Assembly: GCA_022827625.1 (NCBI GenBank) | Contig: JAJEIE010000003.1 | Span: 1-50,614 of the forward strand | DNA: 50,614 bases | Direction of reading: 5' to 3' | Source of the DNA: Candidatus Poribacteria bacterium | GTDB taxonomy: Bacteria; Poribacteria; WGA-4E; WGA-3G | Shown here: piece by piece, positions 1 to 8,099 of the stretch | Layout: the number at the start of each line of letters is the position of its first letter | Numbering within the stretch: the first letter of the stretch is position 1 | Translations under genes and position numbers: made by a program | The notes under the pieces: generated by a model | What the model was told of the DNA's origin: nothing | Database searches by the model: none | The model's input: only the letters and a program-made list of their open reading frames with translations

Positions 1-22
1 ACTAAAATTTCTGAATTTTAAT

Positions 23-51
23 TTGACATCTGACTTAAAGTATGGTATTAT
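23..51 (+). promoter_or_regulatory. Promoter of the tRNA-Lys/tRNA-Glu unit
   Basis: A perfect -35 box TTGACA (23-28) and a -10 box TATTAT (46-51) are separated by 17 bases. The first tRNA starts 17 bases after the -10 box, so transcription should begin just before the tRNA. Confidence 0.75.
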
Positions 52-67
52 TAAATGTTGTTAATTC

Positions 68-143
68 GAGCCGTTAGCTCAGCTGGTAGAGCATCTGACT
101 TTTAATCAGGTGGTCACAGGTTCGATCCCTGTACGGCTCACCA
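68..143 (+). tRNA. tRNA-Lys (anticodon TTT)
   Basis: A complete cloverleaf can be folded. The acceptor stem is GAGCCGT with ACGGCTC, followed by an A discriminator and an encoded CCA (141-143). The D arm contains AGCTGGTAGAGC, the anticodon loop is CTTTTAA (99-105, anticodon TTT at 101-103), and the T loop is TTCGATC. It decodes AAA/AAG lysine codons and is probably cotranscribed with the tRNA-Glu seven bases downstream. Confidence 0.97.
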
Positions 144-150
144 TTTTTTA

Positions 151-225
151 GCCCCCGTCGTCTAGCCTGGCCAAGGACACCGCCCTTTCACGGCGGCGAC
201 ACGAGTTCAAATCTCGTCGGGGGTA
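151..225 (+). tRNA. tRNA-Glu (anticodon TTC)
   Basis: The acceptor stem is GCCCCCG with CGGGGGT (one G-U pair) and an A discriminator. The anticodon stem CCGCC/GGCGG encloses loop CTTTCAC with anticodon TTC at 187-189, and the T arm is CGAG TTCAAAT CTCG. Unlike the lysine tRNA before it, no CCA is encoded, so the 3' end must be added by nucleotidyltransferase. Confidence 0.96.
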
Positions 226-246
226 TTTTCGTGCAAATAACCCCTT

Positions 247-286
247 TAAAAGACAAGCCCCATTCCCTATGAGGCTTGTCTTTTTT
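247..286 (+). terminator. Rho-independent terminator after the tRNAs
   Basis: A ten-base stem AAGACAAGCC (250-259) pairs with GGCTTGTCTT (273-282) and runs into a T tract (279-286). It is a textbook intrinsic terminator ending the tRNA transcript. Confidence 0.9.
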
Positions 287-601
287 GTACCCGTCAAAGG
301 ACTACAAATAAGTCGCCCGCTGATAATCTCCCATTCCTGCAGAAGATGCTTATTTTGAAGTAACCTAAGTTGCTACCTAACAGGTTATAGACTACAGAAA
401 CATTAAGAAATCCGACTTTATGCAAGTTTTTTGAGTCTATAATGCGTCTTTAAGTACAAAAAGGAACGCGTCTGGTAAATGAGTAGGTTATCACTAATGG
501 GACTCTGTGGAGATCGGGATAATGAGTGAAAACTTAGAGGTGGCGAGGTTAAGAAACCTCGCCAGCAGGGAGGAAACTCCCAAATTCGGGCATTGGCAAC
601 A
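287..601. other. Non-coding gap with a double hairpin
   Basis: No convincing gene is seen. At 542-581 two hairpins lie back to back. The first has a nine-base stem GGCGAGGTT/AACCTCGCC (542-563). The second, GGGAG GAAA CTCCC (568-581), has a GNRA-type loop. They sit just beyond the stop of the minus-strand LamG gene, so they could shape its transcript end, but there is no T tract. The first hairpin resembles the variable-stem hairpins listed elsewhere in this window. Confidence 0.6.
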
Positions 602-1378
602 TCAATTTAGAGTCTTGAGTGCGCCCCAAGTTACCGCCAGTTTTCCAGTCGGTTCAATCGCCAACGCCTGTGTATGTAATCTCTTGACCTCGGCATCACT
701 TAACGCCCCTTCAAAAATCGCAACCTCGTCAATACCACCGGCGTACCAGATACCGCCCAAGTGCTGCGTGTAGGCGATTGTCGGCTTATGCGCCGCACCG
801 TAAGCGATACTGATGGGGTCCGGTGCCGGGGTCGTCTTTTTCAACTCACCATCAAGGTAGATTCGGACAGACTTTTTGTTCTCAACAACCCCAACGACAT
901 GATGCCACTCGCCATCAGTCGGAAAGGGCACATAGGCGGAGGGCCAATGCTTTGCGGCGTTCGCCGTGTCCGCTCGAATCCAGATGCCAACATTATTGCT
1001 ATCAAGCAGTTGAATCCCATAGTTGTATTTGTCATAGATGGGATTTCGTGTGCCAAGGGTTGGGTTAATAATCGCCTCCATCGTCACAGAAGGGAAGAAA
1101 ATGTCCTCACCCATTCGGACTAAATCAACAACACCGTCAAAATCGAGGGCTTCACTGCGGAACCCGTCGATTTGGCTGGGTTTGCCGGTAATCGTTCCGC
1201 TGTTCTTTCCCAAAATATCTTCAACTTCTTTCGCGCCAACCGTACCTTTGTCAAACGTCCAAAGTGCCACAAGCCCCATTTTCACTCTTGCGTCCTCGGC
1301 TGCTGCCGACTGAATTACCGTGATAGAAATTACGAAACCGACTAAAAGCAGACCAAAGAGAGACAATTTCGTTTTCAT
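602..1378 (-). CDS. Secreted LamG/concanavalin-like domain protein
   Basis: The 258-residue protein starts with a typical Sec signal peptide (about 1-27, cleavage near SAAAED). One LamG-type jelly-roll domain follows (about 35-240), shown by the opening LVALWTFD, a central WHHVVGVVE with IYLDGEL, and a closing GGIDEVAIFEGALSDAEV. Such domains bind carbohydrate or protein outside the cytoplasm; the ligand here is unknown. The tail after the domain ends in KLAVTWGALKTLN, a motif shared with two other exported proteins in the window (4792-5484 and 6314-7015). An AAGGAG site lies nine bases before the ATG, and a good promoter lies upstream. It is transcribed divergently from the lipoprotein gene at 1698. 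Confidence 0.85.
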   Translation of the reverse strand: MKTKLSLFGLLLVGFVISITVIQSAAAEDARVKMGLVALWTFDKGTVGAKEVEDILGKNSGTITGKPSQIDGFRSEALDFDGVVDLVRMGEDIFFPSVTMEAIINPTLGTRNPIYDKYNYGIQLLDSNNVGIWIRADTANAAKHWPSAYVPFPTDGEWHHVVGVVENKKSVRIYLDGELKKTTPAPDPISIAYGAAHKPTIAYTQHLGGIWYAGGIDEVAIFEGALSDAEVKRLHTQALAIEPTGKLAVTWGALKTLN

Positions 1379-1454
1379 GACTCATTTCTCCTTAGATTCC
1401 GATTTCCTTCTACACACTTTAAAGCACGTACTTAAAATCCAAACATCTCTCACA

Positions 1455-1482
1455 ATTCTAAAGACTTAGAAAAACCTGTCAA
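1455..1482 (-). promoter_or_regulatory. Promoter of the LamG gene
   Basis: Read on the minus strand, TTGACA (1482-1477) and TAGAAT (1460-1455) are 16 bases apart, about 77 bases upstream of the LamG start codon. Confidence 0.6.
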
Positions 1483-1654
1483 GCCCTTTAAGAAATTACA
1501 TTAACGTAGGCGTTTTCTTGATAAAATTCCAATAGTTCTTTTATCGGATTTTTCCGTCAAATAAACGGCGTTGCGTGAAGGCAACGAAGAGATTGTCAAC
1601 GCACTTAGGCGATAATCGAAACACCTCGCGGTAGGCATACCGAGAGTTAAAACG

Positions 1655-1684
1655 CTTGTGGAGTTTGTGTAAGACCTCCACAAG
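1655..1684 (+). promoter_or_regulatory. Hairpin abutting the ribosome binding site of the lipoprotein gene
   Basis: CTTGTGGAG (1655-1663) pairs perfectly with CTCCACAAG (1676-1684). The AGGAG site (1686-1690) and ATG (1698) follow immediately, so folding could influence translation. Two smaller hairpins, CGTTGC/GCAACG (1569-1586) and CGGTA/TACCG (1629-1642), lie in the same 5' region. Confidence 0.5.
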
Positions 1685-1697
1685 TAGGAGGCTACAA

Positions 1698-2396
1698 ATG
1701 AAGAAACAAGAATCCTATTCCTTCAGGTCTGGGAGTGTCAATTATTCAATCGACACGTGTCGTATTTTGCCACACGATTGGCATTACTGTATTTTATGCT
1801 TTTTTGTGATTCTACTCGGTATTTTCGGATGTGGTGATGATGAAGTAGAGACATCTGATAATGAAGTGGAGACACCTGATGAGGCAGTGGACACGTCTGC
1901 AAAAATCATTGGGACGTGGGAACTTATAACCATTGACGGCAAAAAGCCAAAGGCATACATTCAACAGGATATAGAAGACGAGGCGACGGAAGTCCTCGAA
2001 GTGGAGAATAAGATGATCTTTGCTTCCAATGGTATCTTTCGTCAAGAAGCGTCGATTACAACGCGGCTGTTAATTGATGACGTACCGAGTCCAATTTATC
2101 TCAGATCGCACCTACATATTACAACAAAAGGACGTTATGCTGTTTCGTTTCCAACGATTGTTCTCATTTCAGATGACGACTCGGACGTTAAGCTGGATAT
2201 TTCTTTGGAGACTCCGGGAAATCCAGAACTTAAGAAGCAATTGGAACAGCAAGCAGCATGGAAACAATTAAAAGCAGAAACGCAGCAAGAAGCTGCGGAC
2301 GACTTCAGATTAAACCTCAATATTCATACATTAGAATTGGAAGGGGACATCCTCACGCCGACAAACGACAGCGAGATCGTCTATAAAAAAAGATAG
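1698..2396 (+). CDS. Lipoprotein with lipocalin-like N-terminal motif
   Basis: The ATG at 1698 is chosen over an in-frame ATG at 1656 because AGGAG lies seven bases before it and the earlier start lies inside a hairpin. The product is 232 residues. A hydrophobic stretch (about 29-45) ends in LGIFGC, an acceptable lipobox, followed by an acidic linker with the repeated ETSDNEVETPDEAVDTS pattern. The segment IIGTWELITIDGKKP resembles the start of lipocalin-like domains of extracytoplasmic proteins. The remainder is beta-rich with a charged helical stretch near 175-200. Probably a membrane-anchored periplasmic or surface lipoprotein; the function is unknown. It is first in a run of six plus-strand genes for exported proteins. 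Confidence 0.75.
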   Translation: MKKQESYSFRSGSVNYSIDTCRILPHDWHYCILCFFVILLGIFGCGDDEVETSDNEVETPDEAVDTSAKIIGTWELITIDGKKPKAYIQQDIEDEATEVLEVENKMIFASNGIFRQEASITTRLLIDDVPSPIYLRSHLHITTKGRYAVSFPTIVLISDDDSDVKLDISLETPGNPELKKQLEQQAAWKQLKAETQQEAADDFRLNLNIHTLELEGDILTPTNDSEIVYKKR

Positions 2397-2446
2397 ACTT
2401 TAGACGTTGAGATCGCACTTCGTGGGACCTGGAAAGCAGAGAAAAG

Positions 2447-3988
2447 ATGTTAGCCAAGATTCTGTTATTGCTCTTTTTCTACACCAGCACTGGCATCTGC
2501 CAAACGCCGCAACTGAGTGCAAGCCTTCACGGCACGTTTGTCGATGCCGAAAATGGGCAATCCATTCCCGAGGTGCTTGTGCGCGTTTCTGCCGAAAAGA
2601 TTGAACAGGTCTACCCCGATCGCGACTTCGCACACGCAACCGCAACCGACGCCGAAGGAACTCTCTCACTGACTATCCCCAATGAACCCGAAACCTACTA
2701 CGCCTTCTCACTCATGGCACTCCATCCAGAATACCAATCGAAACTGCTGCGACAGGAGATGTCTCCGGGCAAGAATCGGTATGACTTGGGTGAGATTGCG
2801 TTGAAACGCACGCTATCCTTGCAAGGAAACGTCTCCGGTGGCATGGAGGTCCAAGGCTGCATCGTGAACTTAAAGATGCATGATAAATCCGCAGACTTCT
2901 TTCGCGCCGCCGCACCCGTCGAACACGCAGCAAAAACCGATACTACAGGCAACTTTAACTTCTCTGACCTCTATCCCATTGAATACACGTTGACAGTTTC
3001 CCAAAATGGTGCTATCATAGCATTTGTGGACGCTATTCATCCGCAAGAACAGCCATACATCTCTATTCGACTCCCGAAATTGAAGACCCTACACGGCACG
3101 GTCGTCGATACGGAGGCACGTCCGATAGCAGCAGCGCGAATTTACGCAACGCGGCACAGAGAAACACCGTCCGGACATAACGCCCTTCTCGCATCCGCAG
3201 CCTCGGACGATATGGGAACGTTTCAGATGCAGGTGTTGGAAGCCGAAGCACAGTACCTCTCTCTCGAGGTTAGTAAAAGAGGCTATTTCTCCAGAGTCTA
3301 TCAGAACGTAGTCATCGAAGAAAAACCGCTGACTGTCCCACTTGAAAAGGGGATGACTGTTAAGGGACACGTTATTTTGCCAGAGGACATTGATCCAGAA
3401 GCACACTATACTGTGAAGGTTTTCCCTGCAGACACACAGATGGAACCGAGTCTCAACCCGTTGGTGTTGCATAAACCGCTGCTGGCGAGACACTTTCCTG
3501 CAACAGCATCTACCTTCACCGTGGATGGACTTTTTTCGGGAGTATACATCCTCTATATCGTTGGAGACGGCATATCGGCAACGGCTATCAATGTGGCAGC
3601 GTCACCAAACAGCGAAGCGGTGTCTATTATAGCAGATCGTCCCACAAGCACGCTACAGGCGCACGTGCGCTGGGCGGATACAGATGAACCCGTCCACAAC
3701 GCCATCGTCTCGCGGTCTTGGTATCCCTGGGAATTGAATCCGTCCGATCTGTCAATGACGCTGGATCGGTTCGAGGTAGAAACCGACACAGACGGCAATT
3801 TTAAATTCGACAATCTGACTGAAAAACCTTATCAATTGTACATTCGCGCTGTCCATGCGGAATTTGAAACCGCCACAAACCGTTATCAACGGACACGCAT
3901 TCATAAGCAGGTCGAGATACCCATCCCCGGTACCGCATACCGTATCTATTTAGGGAAACGAGATGGTACGTCATTCACAAAACAGTAG
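2447..3988 (+). CDS. Exported protein with repeated carboxypeptidase-regulatory-like domains
   Basis: The 513-residue protein has a short signal peptide (1-19, cleavage near GICQ). It then shows four or five beta-sandwich repeats of the carboxypeptidase-regulatory (CarboxypepD_reg) type. Their starts are recognisable as LHGTFVDAENGQSIPEVLV (about 27), LQGNVSGGMEVQG (about 125), LHGTVVDTEARPIAAARIY (about 214), VKGHVILPEDID (about 305) and LQAHVRWADTDEPVHNAIV (about 402). Such repeats are structural or adhesive modules in surface proteins, and no enzyme domain is seen. GAGAAAAG precedes the ATG. The last 26 bases overlap the next gene in another frame, suggesting coupled translation. Confidence 0.8.
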   Translation: MLAKILLLLFFYTSTGICQTPQLSASLHGTFVDAENGQSIPEVLVRVSAEKIEQVYPDRDFAHATATDAEGTLSLTIPNEPETYYAFSLMALHPEYQSKLLRQEMSPGKNRYDLGEIALKRTLSLQGNVSGGMEVQGCIVNLKMHDKSADFFRAAAPVEHAAKTDTTGNFNFSDLYPIEYTLTVSQNGAIIAFVDAIHPQEQPYISIRLPKLKTLHGTVVDTEARPIAAARIYATRHRETPSGHNALLASAASDDMGTFQMQVLEAEAQYLSLEVSKRGYFSRVYQNVVIEEKPLTVPLEKGMTVKGHVILPEDIDPEAHYTVKVFPADTQMEPSLNPLVLHKPLLARHFPATASTFTVDGLFSGVYILYIVGDGISATAINVAASPNSEAVSIIADRPTSTLQAHVRWADTDEPVHNAIVSRSWYPWELNPSDLSMTLDRFEVETDTDGNFKFDNLTEKPYQLYIRAVHAEFETATNRYQRTRIHKQVEIPIPGTAYRIYLGKRDGTSFTKQ

Positions 3989-4772
3989 GCACACACCGTG
4001 CGCCATACATCTCAATACAGTCGTCACCCTTATCGCAATAATCGTTCTCCAATCCTTCACGCTTGCAGTAGACGCAGCGTTGCACGGCGCTTATTCTGAT
4101 GGCGAAAGAATCGTCCTTCGGGAGGCGGCTGTCCCCACAGTAGCCGGTGACTATTACCGGACACCGGGGAAATTCATCGAATCCGAAGGCGATACCCGTT
4201 GGTTCGGACCCGAAATCGACAGTCGGGTACTTTGTCCGAATACACCACACCAATTTAACAAAGCCGGATTTTTCAACATCATTTATACCAGAGAAGATGC
4301 TGAGGTCTGGCCCTCCTCAAGACCGGGAAAGGTTTGGTGGTACCGGCGGCAAGAGTGGCGGTTCGCAACCGCTGATACACCATGGGGCACGGACACTGTC
4401 CACCTTACACTCGTATCTGAAATTGGCTGGACAGACATCGATGCAACAAACACTGTCCCTGGATTCCCATGGAGCGGATTTGAGGAACACTGGCGACAGG
4501 GAGATGCTATAAAATCTAAAGCGGACGTAACGGGTTATCACCGATATGAATACGACGGAAAAAAATACCTCGCGCCGAAGTACTACAAACATGGTACCTT
4601 GACTTACTATTGTGCGACAGGGACGGGACAGCATAACCTGAAAGTCCTGGCGCACGTCGAAGGACATCTGACGCTACCGGAATTTCGACCCGAACTTAAC
4701 AAATTGAGCCGCCGCGAAAAAGGCACATCGAAAGAAACGGCGGATTGGTATGATTGTATACCACTAAAATAG
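3963..4772 (+). CDS. Exported protein of unknown family, module A copy 1
   Basis: The 269-residue protein has a hydrophobic export segment (about 19-39). It is clearly paralogous to the product at 5561-6301. Shared blocks are YYRTPG, WFGPE, DTPWGT, G(F/Y)PWSG, HWR.G, VTG..RY and the C-terminal WYDCI.(L/I)K. The high aromatic content and conserved cysteines (LCP/LCE and YDC) fit an extracytoplasmic protein with disulfides. I do not recognise the family. The start overlaps the preceding gene by 26 bases, with AGGGA seven bases upstream of the ATG. Its partner B gene begins 19 bases after the stop. Confidence 0.75.
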   Translation: MVRHSQNSRHTPCAIHLNTVVTLIAIIVLQSFTLAVDAALHGAYSDGERIVLREAAVPTVAGDYYRTPGKFIESEGDTRWFGPEIDSRVLCPNTPHQFNKAGFFNIIYTREDAEVWPSSRPGKVWWYRRQEWRFATADTPWGTDTVHLTLVSEIGWTDIDATNTVPGFPWSGFEEHWRQGDAIKSKADVTGYHRYEYDGKKYLAPKYYKHGTLTYYCATGTGQHNLKVLAHVEGHLTLPEFRPELNKLSRREKGTSKETADWYDCIPLK

Positions 4773-4791
4773 ACGCACAAACAAACGCAAC

Positions 4792-5484
4792 ATGAAAAGC
4801 ACACGCATTTTGAGCGCACTCCTAATCATCCATATATTTCTCATTTTCCAAACAGAAGTGCCTGCTGTTCTCTGGGAAGACCCCTTTGAACAAGCAGCAA
4901 AAGACGACTGGCAACATATAGGGAACAACGCCACTTGGAAAGTTGAAGACGGTTTTTTGAAGGCAGAAATCCACGCACAAGCAGAGTGGCGCACCATATT
5001 TGAATTGTATCAGTTCATCGCCTACCCTGGTCCCTATAACGACTTTACGATTACCCTCGAAACCGTAGGCGCGACGCATGCCCGGTTCGGTATCGCCCTC
5101 GCAAAGCATTTCCTGAATATTGCGACTGGCGTAGACGAATACGGTTATTACCTCTTCTTCACCAACGATATGCAAGCCACGAGAAACGGGGGTATCTTCG
5201 TCGGACCCGGTAAACGCTGGAACACGGATGAACTCCAACAGATGACTTTACACTTTGAAAGCGGTAGGTTTCAACTCCAAGCTAACGGGGAATCACGCCT
5301 CGACTTTAGAGATGCCAATTTTGACCAGATTGACAGGATTGCCTTTGTCCTCGCAGGATTCGTCACAGAAGATGTCGATATAGGCAGCGCGTGGGTGGAT
5401 ACCTTCACGATTGACGGACTCGCCGTCTCTCCGAAACGGAAACTCACAACTACATGGGCGAGTCTAAAGCGAGAGCAGCTTTAA
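4792..5484 (+). CDS. Exported concanavalin-like protein, module B copy 1
   Basis: The 230-residue protein has a signal peptide (1-25). Its beta-rich domain opens with FEQAAKDDWQHIGNNATWKVEDGFLKAEI, a layout typical of DUF1080-like or related concanavalin-fold glycan-binding or hydrolase domains. No catalytic residues can be named. It is paralogous to 6314-7015: shared features are WKVEDGFL/WKITDGFL, ELYQF.A.PGPY, and D.NFD.I. followed by AW.D.FTI. The extreme C-terminus, RKLTTTWASLKREQL, matches the tail of the LamG protein at 602. Nothing visible indicates a membrane anchor. It is probably cotranslated with module A copy 1. Confidence 0.75.
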   Translation: MKSTRILSALLIIHIFLIFQTEVPAVLWEDPFEQAAKDDWQHIGNNATWKVEDGFLKAEIHAQAEWRTIFELYQFIAYPGPYNDFTITLETVGATHARFGIALAKHFLNIATGVDEYGYYLFFTNDMQATRNGGIFVGPGKRWNTDELQQMTLHFESGRFQLQANGESRLDFRDANFDQIDRIAFVLAGFVTEDVDIGSAWVDTFTIDGLAVSPKRKLTTTWASLKREQL

Positions 5485-5560
5485 CAATTGCTGGCTATCG
5501 TTAAAAAGCTGCTTTCTCTTAACCGATAACCGACAACTGAAAACCGACAACCATTAAAAA
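5485..5560. repeat. Intergenic repeat between the two A-B modules
   Basis: It starts with AACAATTGCTGGCTATCGTTAAAAAG and continues into CTTAACCGATAACCGACAACTG, the right arm of the word-built inverted repeats at 40039 and 44610. It appears to be a shortened copy. Confidence 0.5.
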
Positions 5561-6301
5561 ATGCGAAAAAATTTAGACTTCATCTTTGATGGATTTTTAC
5601 TCGTTCTCGTCCTCGGCATTGTCCTTTGGAACAACCACGCCAGAGCACGATTGAATCCAGGCGAACGCGCCCAGCCGCCGAGTTCAGGCTCTTACTACAG
5701 AACCCCCGGTGTAAACGGGATGTGGTTCGGACCCGAACTCAATTCCCTCACCCTCTGCGAAGGTGTCCATAATCCCTACAACAACAGAGGACGATTTGAC
5801 ATCGTAGAAACCATTGAAAGCGCAGCGGTCTCAGCTTCAAGGATTCGCGGCGCACTGCATTGGTATCGTGGACAGTGGTGGTATTTCAGCACAGATGACA
5901 CGCCGTGGGGGACAAACTACTCCTATATCACACTCTACGACGATTTAGGTCCGAGTGAGATTAGTGCTGGCGGTGGAACAACCGGATACCCTTGGAGCGG
6001 CGTTGAACGCCACTGGCGCGATGGGAACATCATCCGCGCACAAGCCTCCGTAACGGGTTGGCGGCGGTATGCCCGCGGCTCCGAACTCTGGATTTGTCCG
6101 ATGTACTACAAAATCGGTGGATGGGAAGGCGAAACGCTTGAGGTTAACTGTAAAACGCTCAGGACATGGTTTCCACCCGATTGGAACGTCCTCAAACAAC
6201 TCGATGGAGACTTCGGACCGCCAACCGAGCGCGAACCGGGTGTACTCAGTCGAAAAGGAAAGAAAACACAACAGTGGTACGACTGCATAAAAATCAAATA
6301 G
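5561..6301 (+). CDS. Exported protein of unknown family, module A copy 2
   Basis: The 246-residue product is the second copy of module A. It has an N-terminal hydrophobic segment (10-24, FDGFLLVLVLGIVLW) acting as signal or anchor. The mature part carries the same blocks as copy 1: YYRTPG at about 46, WFGPEL, TDDTPWGT, GYPWSG, HWRDG, VTGWRRY and WYDCIKIK at the C-terminus. The cysteines LCE, ICP, VNC and YDC suggest disulfides. The ribosome binding site is weak and the start lies at the edge of a repeat. Copy B follows after 12 bases. Function unknown; conservation of the blocks against divergence elsewhere indicates an old duplication. Confidence 0.75.
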   Translation: MRKNLDFIFDGFLLVLVLGIVLWNNHARARLNPGERAQPPSSGSYYRTPGVNGMWFGPELNSLTLCEGVHNPYNNRGRFDIVETIESAAVSASRIRGALHWYRGQWWYFSTDDTPWGTNYSYITLYDDLGPSEISAGGGTTGYPWSGVERHWRDGNIIRAQASVTGWRRYARGSELWICPMYYKIGGWEGETLEVNCKTLRTWFPPDWNVLKQLDGDFGPPTEREPGVLSRKGKKTQQWYDCIKIK

Positions 6302-6313
6302 TCTGTAGATCCC

Positions 6314-7015
6314 ATGCCAAACAAAAACACATACCTCCTCATACTTACATATATCTTCACCACCTGTCTCCTGTCGGGGTTCGCCGCGGAGTGGCACGAC
6401 GACTTTGATGCCGAAAATCCTGAAGCGTGGCACAGTGTCGGAAACGATGCTATCTGGAAAATAACCGACGGATTTTTACGTGTAGAAGTTAAGCGGGAAT
6501 GGGAGGTCGGATACGAACTCTACCAATTCACAGCAATCCCGGGTCCCTATCGAAACTTCGTGGTTACGATAAACGACTTCGGCGGCGACAAGACGCGTTT
6601 CGGTTTTTGTGTCGGACGACACTTTCCCGATACGCCCGAAGAGGATCCGTTTTTTTATGTGTTTTTTCCCGATGAAATCAGAGCAAGACGTTTTGATGGC
6701 AAAGGGAGCAGTCATCCCTTTCGGATCCGGCTCTCCAGAGAACCGCGTACCCGTTGGGAAACGGATGTACTCACAGAGATGAAACTCTATTTTAACGCAG
6801 GATACTTCGTCCTATTCGCAAATGGAGCATACCGCACAACATTCCAAGACCTCAACTTCGACGAGATCGAGATTCTCGGCTTCGTTATGGAAGGGATTAA
6901 CATTGCAAACCAGTGGGAAGGCACGGCGTGGGCAGATTCGTTCACCATCTCCAGTCTAAACATTACGCCAGAAGCACGATTAACCTCAACATGGGGGCAA
7001 CTCAAAGCACAATAA
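6314..7015 (+). CDS. Exported concanavalin-like protein, module B copy 2
   Basis: The 233-residue protein has a signal peptide (about 1-24, cleavage near GFAAEW). Its beta-rich domain starts FDAENPEAWHSVGNDAIWKITDGFL. It pairs with 4792-5484 throughout and ends RLTSTWGQLKAQ, the third instance of the shared C-terminal motif. The DUF1080/concanavalin-like assignment rests on layout only. The gene closes the plus-strand run and faces the minus-strand accessory block across 165 bases. No terminator is visible after it. Confidence 0.75.
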   Translation: MPNKNTYLLILTYIFTTCLLSGFAAEWHDDFDAENPEAWHSVGNDAIWKITDGFLRVEVKREWEVGYELYQFTAIPGPYRNFVVTINDFGGDKTRFGFCVGRHFPDTPEEDPFFYVFFPDEIRARRFDGKGSSHPFRIRLSREPRTRWETDVLTEMKLYFNAGYFVLFANGAYRTTFQDLNFDEIEILGFVMEGINIANQWEGTAWADSFTISSLNITPEARLTSTWGQLKAQ

Positions 7016-7180
7016 ACAACCTACGAACCTCACTTGATTCCCCTTAAAATAGGCACGCATCGCACCGCTACTACCCGATATAGCGCGACGGAGGACTAAG
7101 TCATACCCTTTAAGGCATTCATCAAGCATCTTGTAAATATCACTGGTATAGGCATAGTGTTCAATATCCGCGCGAGCGTC
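7016..7180 (-). pseudogene. Coding remnant in frame beyond a UAG stop
   Basis: Directly after the TAG (7183-7181) ending the DUF1828 protein, the same minus-strand frame stays open. It reads a protein-like stretch containing ADIEHYAYTSDIYKM, LDECLKGYDLVLRRA and ISGSSGAMRAYFKG before running into the antisense of 6314-7015. The composition looks like real protein rather than a shadow. It may be the tail of a lost gene, or a C-terminal extension cut off by a nonsense change. I do not recognise the family. Confidence 0.4.
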
Positions 7181-8086
7181 CTAGGATCGGACGGTTGGGG
7201 CTATAGGTAATGTCTTGAGAGAAACACCGGAACAAATTAACTCATAATTAAGGTGTCTATCAAGATACGCCCCAATTTCCTTACTGTCCCCTGTGACAAT
7301 ATCCAATTCGCAGACCTCACGATTCCACCTACCTTCTCCAGACAGATGAAAAAAACGCCATTTCTGGCCATCAGTAGCAATAGCAATCGGGACTCTTACA
7401 TAAGAATCATATTCAGATAATTGTGCCTCTGCCTCTTCAAGGCTACGACCAACCTGCTTTGCCTCAATAAAAACGCGGGGATTTCCTGGTGGATCACAGA
7501 GCGCGTAGTCTGCCCACCCTCCTCCGACAGGATATTCGGGAAAGACAATTTGAGTATCCTCTGTCGGCCAAGCTAAACTTCTAAGTATCGGATCTACAAT
7601 ACCCTGACGAACTGCAGTTTCGCTTTTAAAAATCTTTTGCTCCAAACGTTTGCGTATGTTGTCAATATGTTCCTTTAACGTGGATTGAACACGTTCCCCC
7701 GACAAGTAAGACACATCCGTTATTTTAAGTAGTGCCTGGGCGAAGTCATAAAGTGCATCGCCATAACGCCCATCCGATACATTAAGTATTAATTCTCCAT
7801 CAATATCTTCAACATCAAACATAGAGAGTGCTTTCAAGATAAATTTTCTATGGGATCCACCCTGAAGCAGATTTTCGTCAATATCATAAGTGAGATGCAG
7901 GTAGGTATGCGCCTCGTCGGAAAGTACCCATCGTTCGTCAACTCTTTTTAACACAATGACCAACTGATCTCCATCGTCAAACTGGAAGGGCGTTAATACA
8001 CGAAAACGCTCCTTGTCTTCGGCTAAAAGCTTAATTTTCTCCGAAACTTTATCCATAAAGTCCTTTTCTATTGTTTCGATGGACAT
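7181..8086 (-). CDS. DUF1828 protein with restriction-enzyme-like C-terminal domain
   Basis: The start at 8086 is chosen because AAGGGGGTG lies just upstream; an in-frame ATG at 8137 would overlap the preceding gene. The product is 301 residues. The N-terminal half (about 25-100) has the DUF1828 pattern, with RFRVLTPFQFDDGDQLVI followed by RWVLSDEAHTYLHL. The C-terminal half resembles the N-terminal nuclease domain of type I restriction R subunits. It has VRQGIVDPILRSLAWPT, then VGGGWADYALCDP and VFIEAKQVG, giving the D...E-x-K core of PD-(D/E)XK nucleases. It is therefore a plausible DNA-acting accessory or defence protein working with the small gene upstream. The cellular role is inferred, not shown. 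Confidence 0.75.
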   Translation of the reverse strand: MSIETIEKDFMDKVSEKIKLLAEDKERFRVLTPFQFDDGDQLVIVLKRVDERWVLSDEAHTYLHLTYDIDENLLQGGSHRKFILKALSMFDVEDIDGELILNVSDGRYGDALYDFAQALLKITDVSYLSGERVQSTLKEHIDNIRKRLEQKIFKSETAVRQGIVDPILRSLAWPTEDTQIVFPEYPVGGGWADYALCDPPGNPRVFIEAKQVGRSLEEAEAQLSEYDSYVRVPIAIATDGQKWRFFHLSGEGRWNREVCELDIVTGDSKEIGAYLDRHLNYELICSGVSLKTLPIAPTVRS

Positions 8087-8099
8087 TACCAACACCCCC

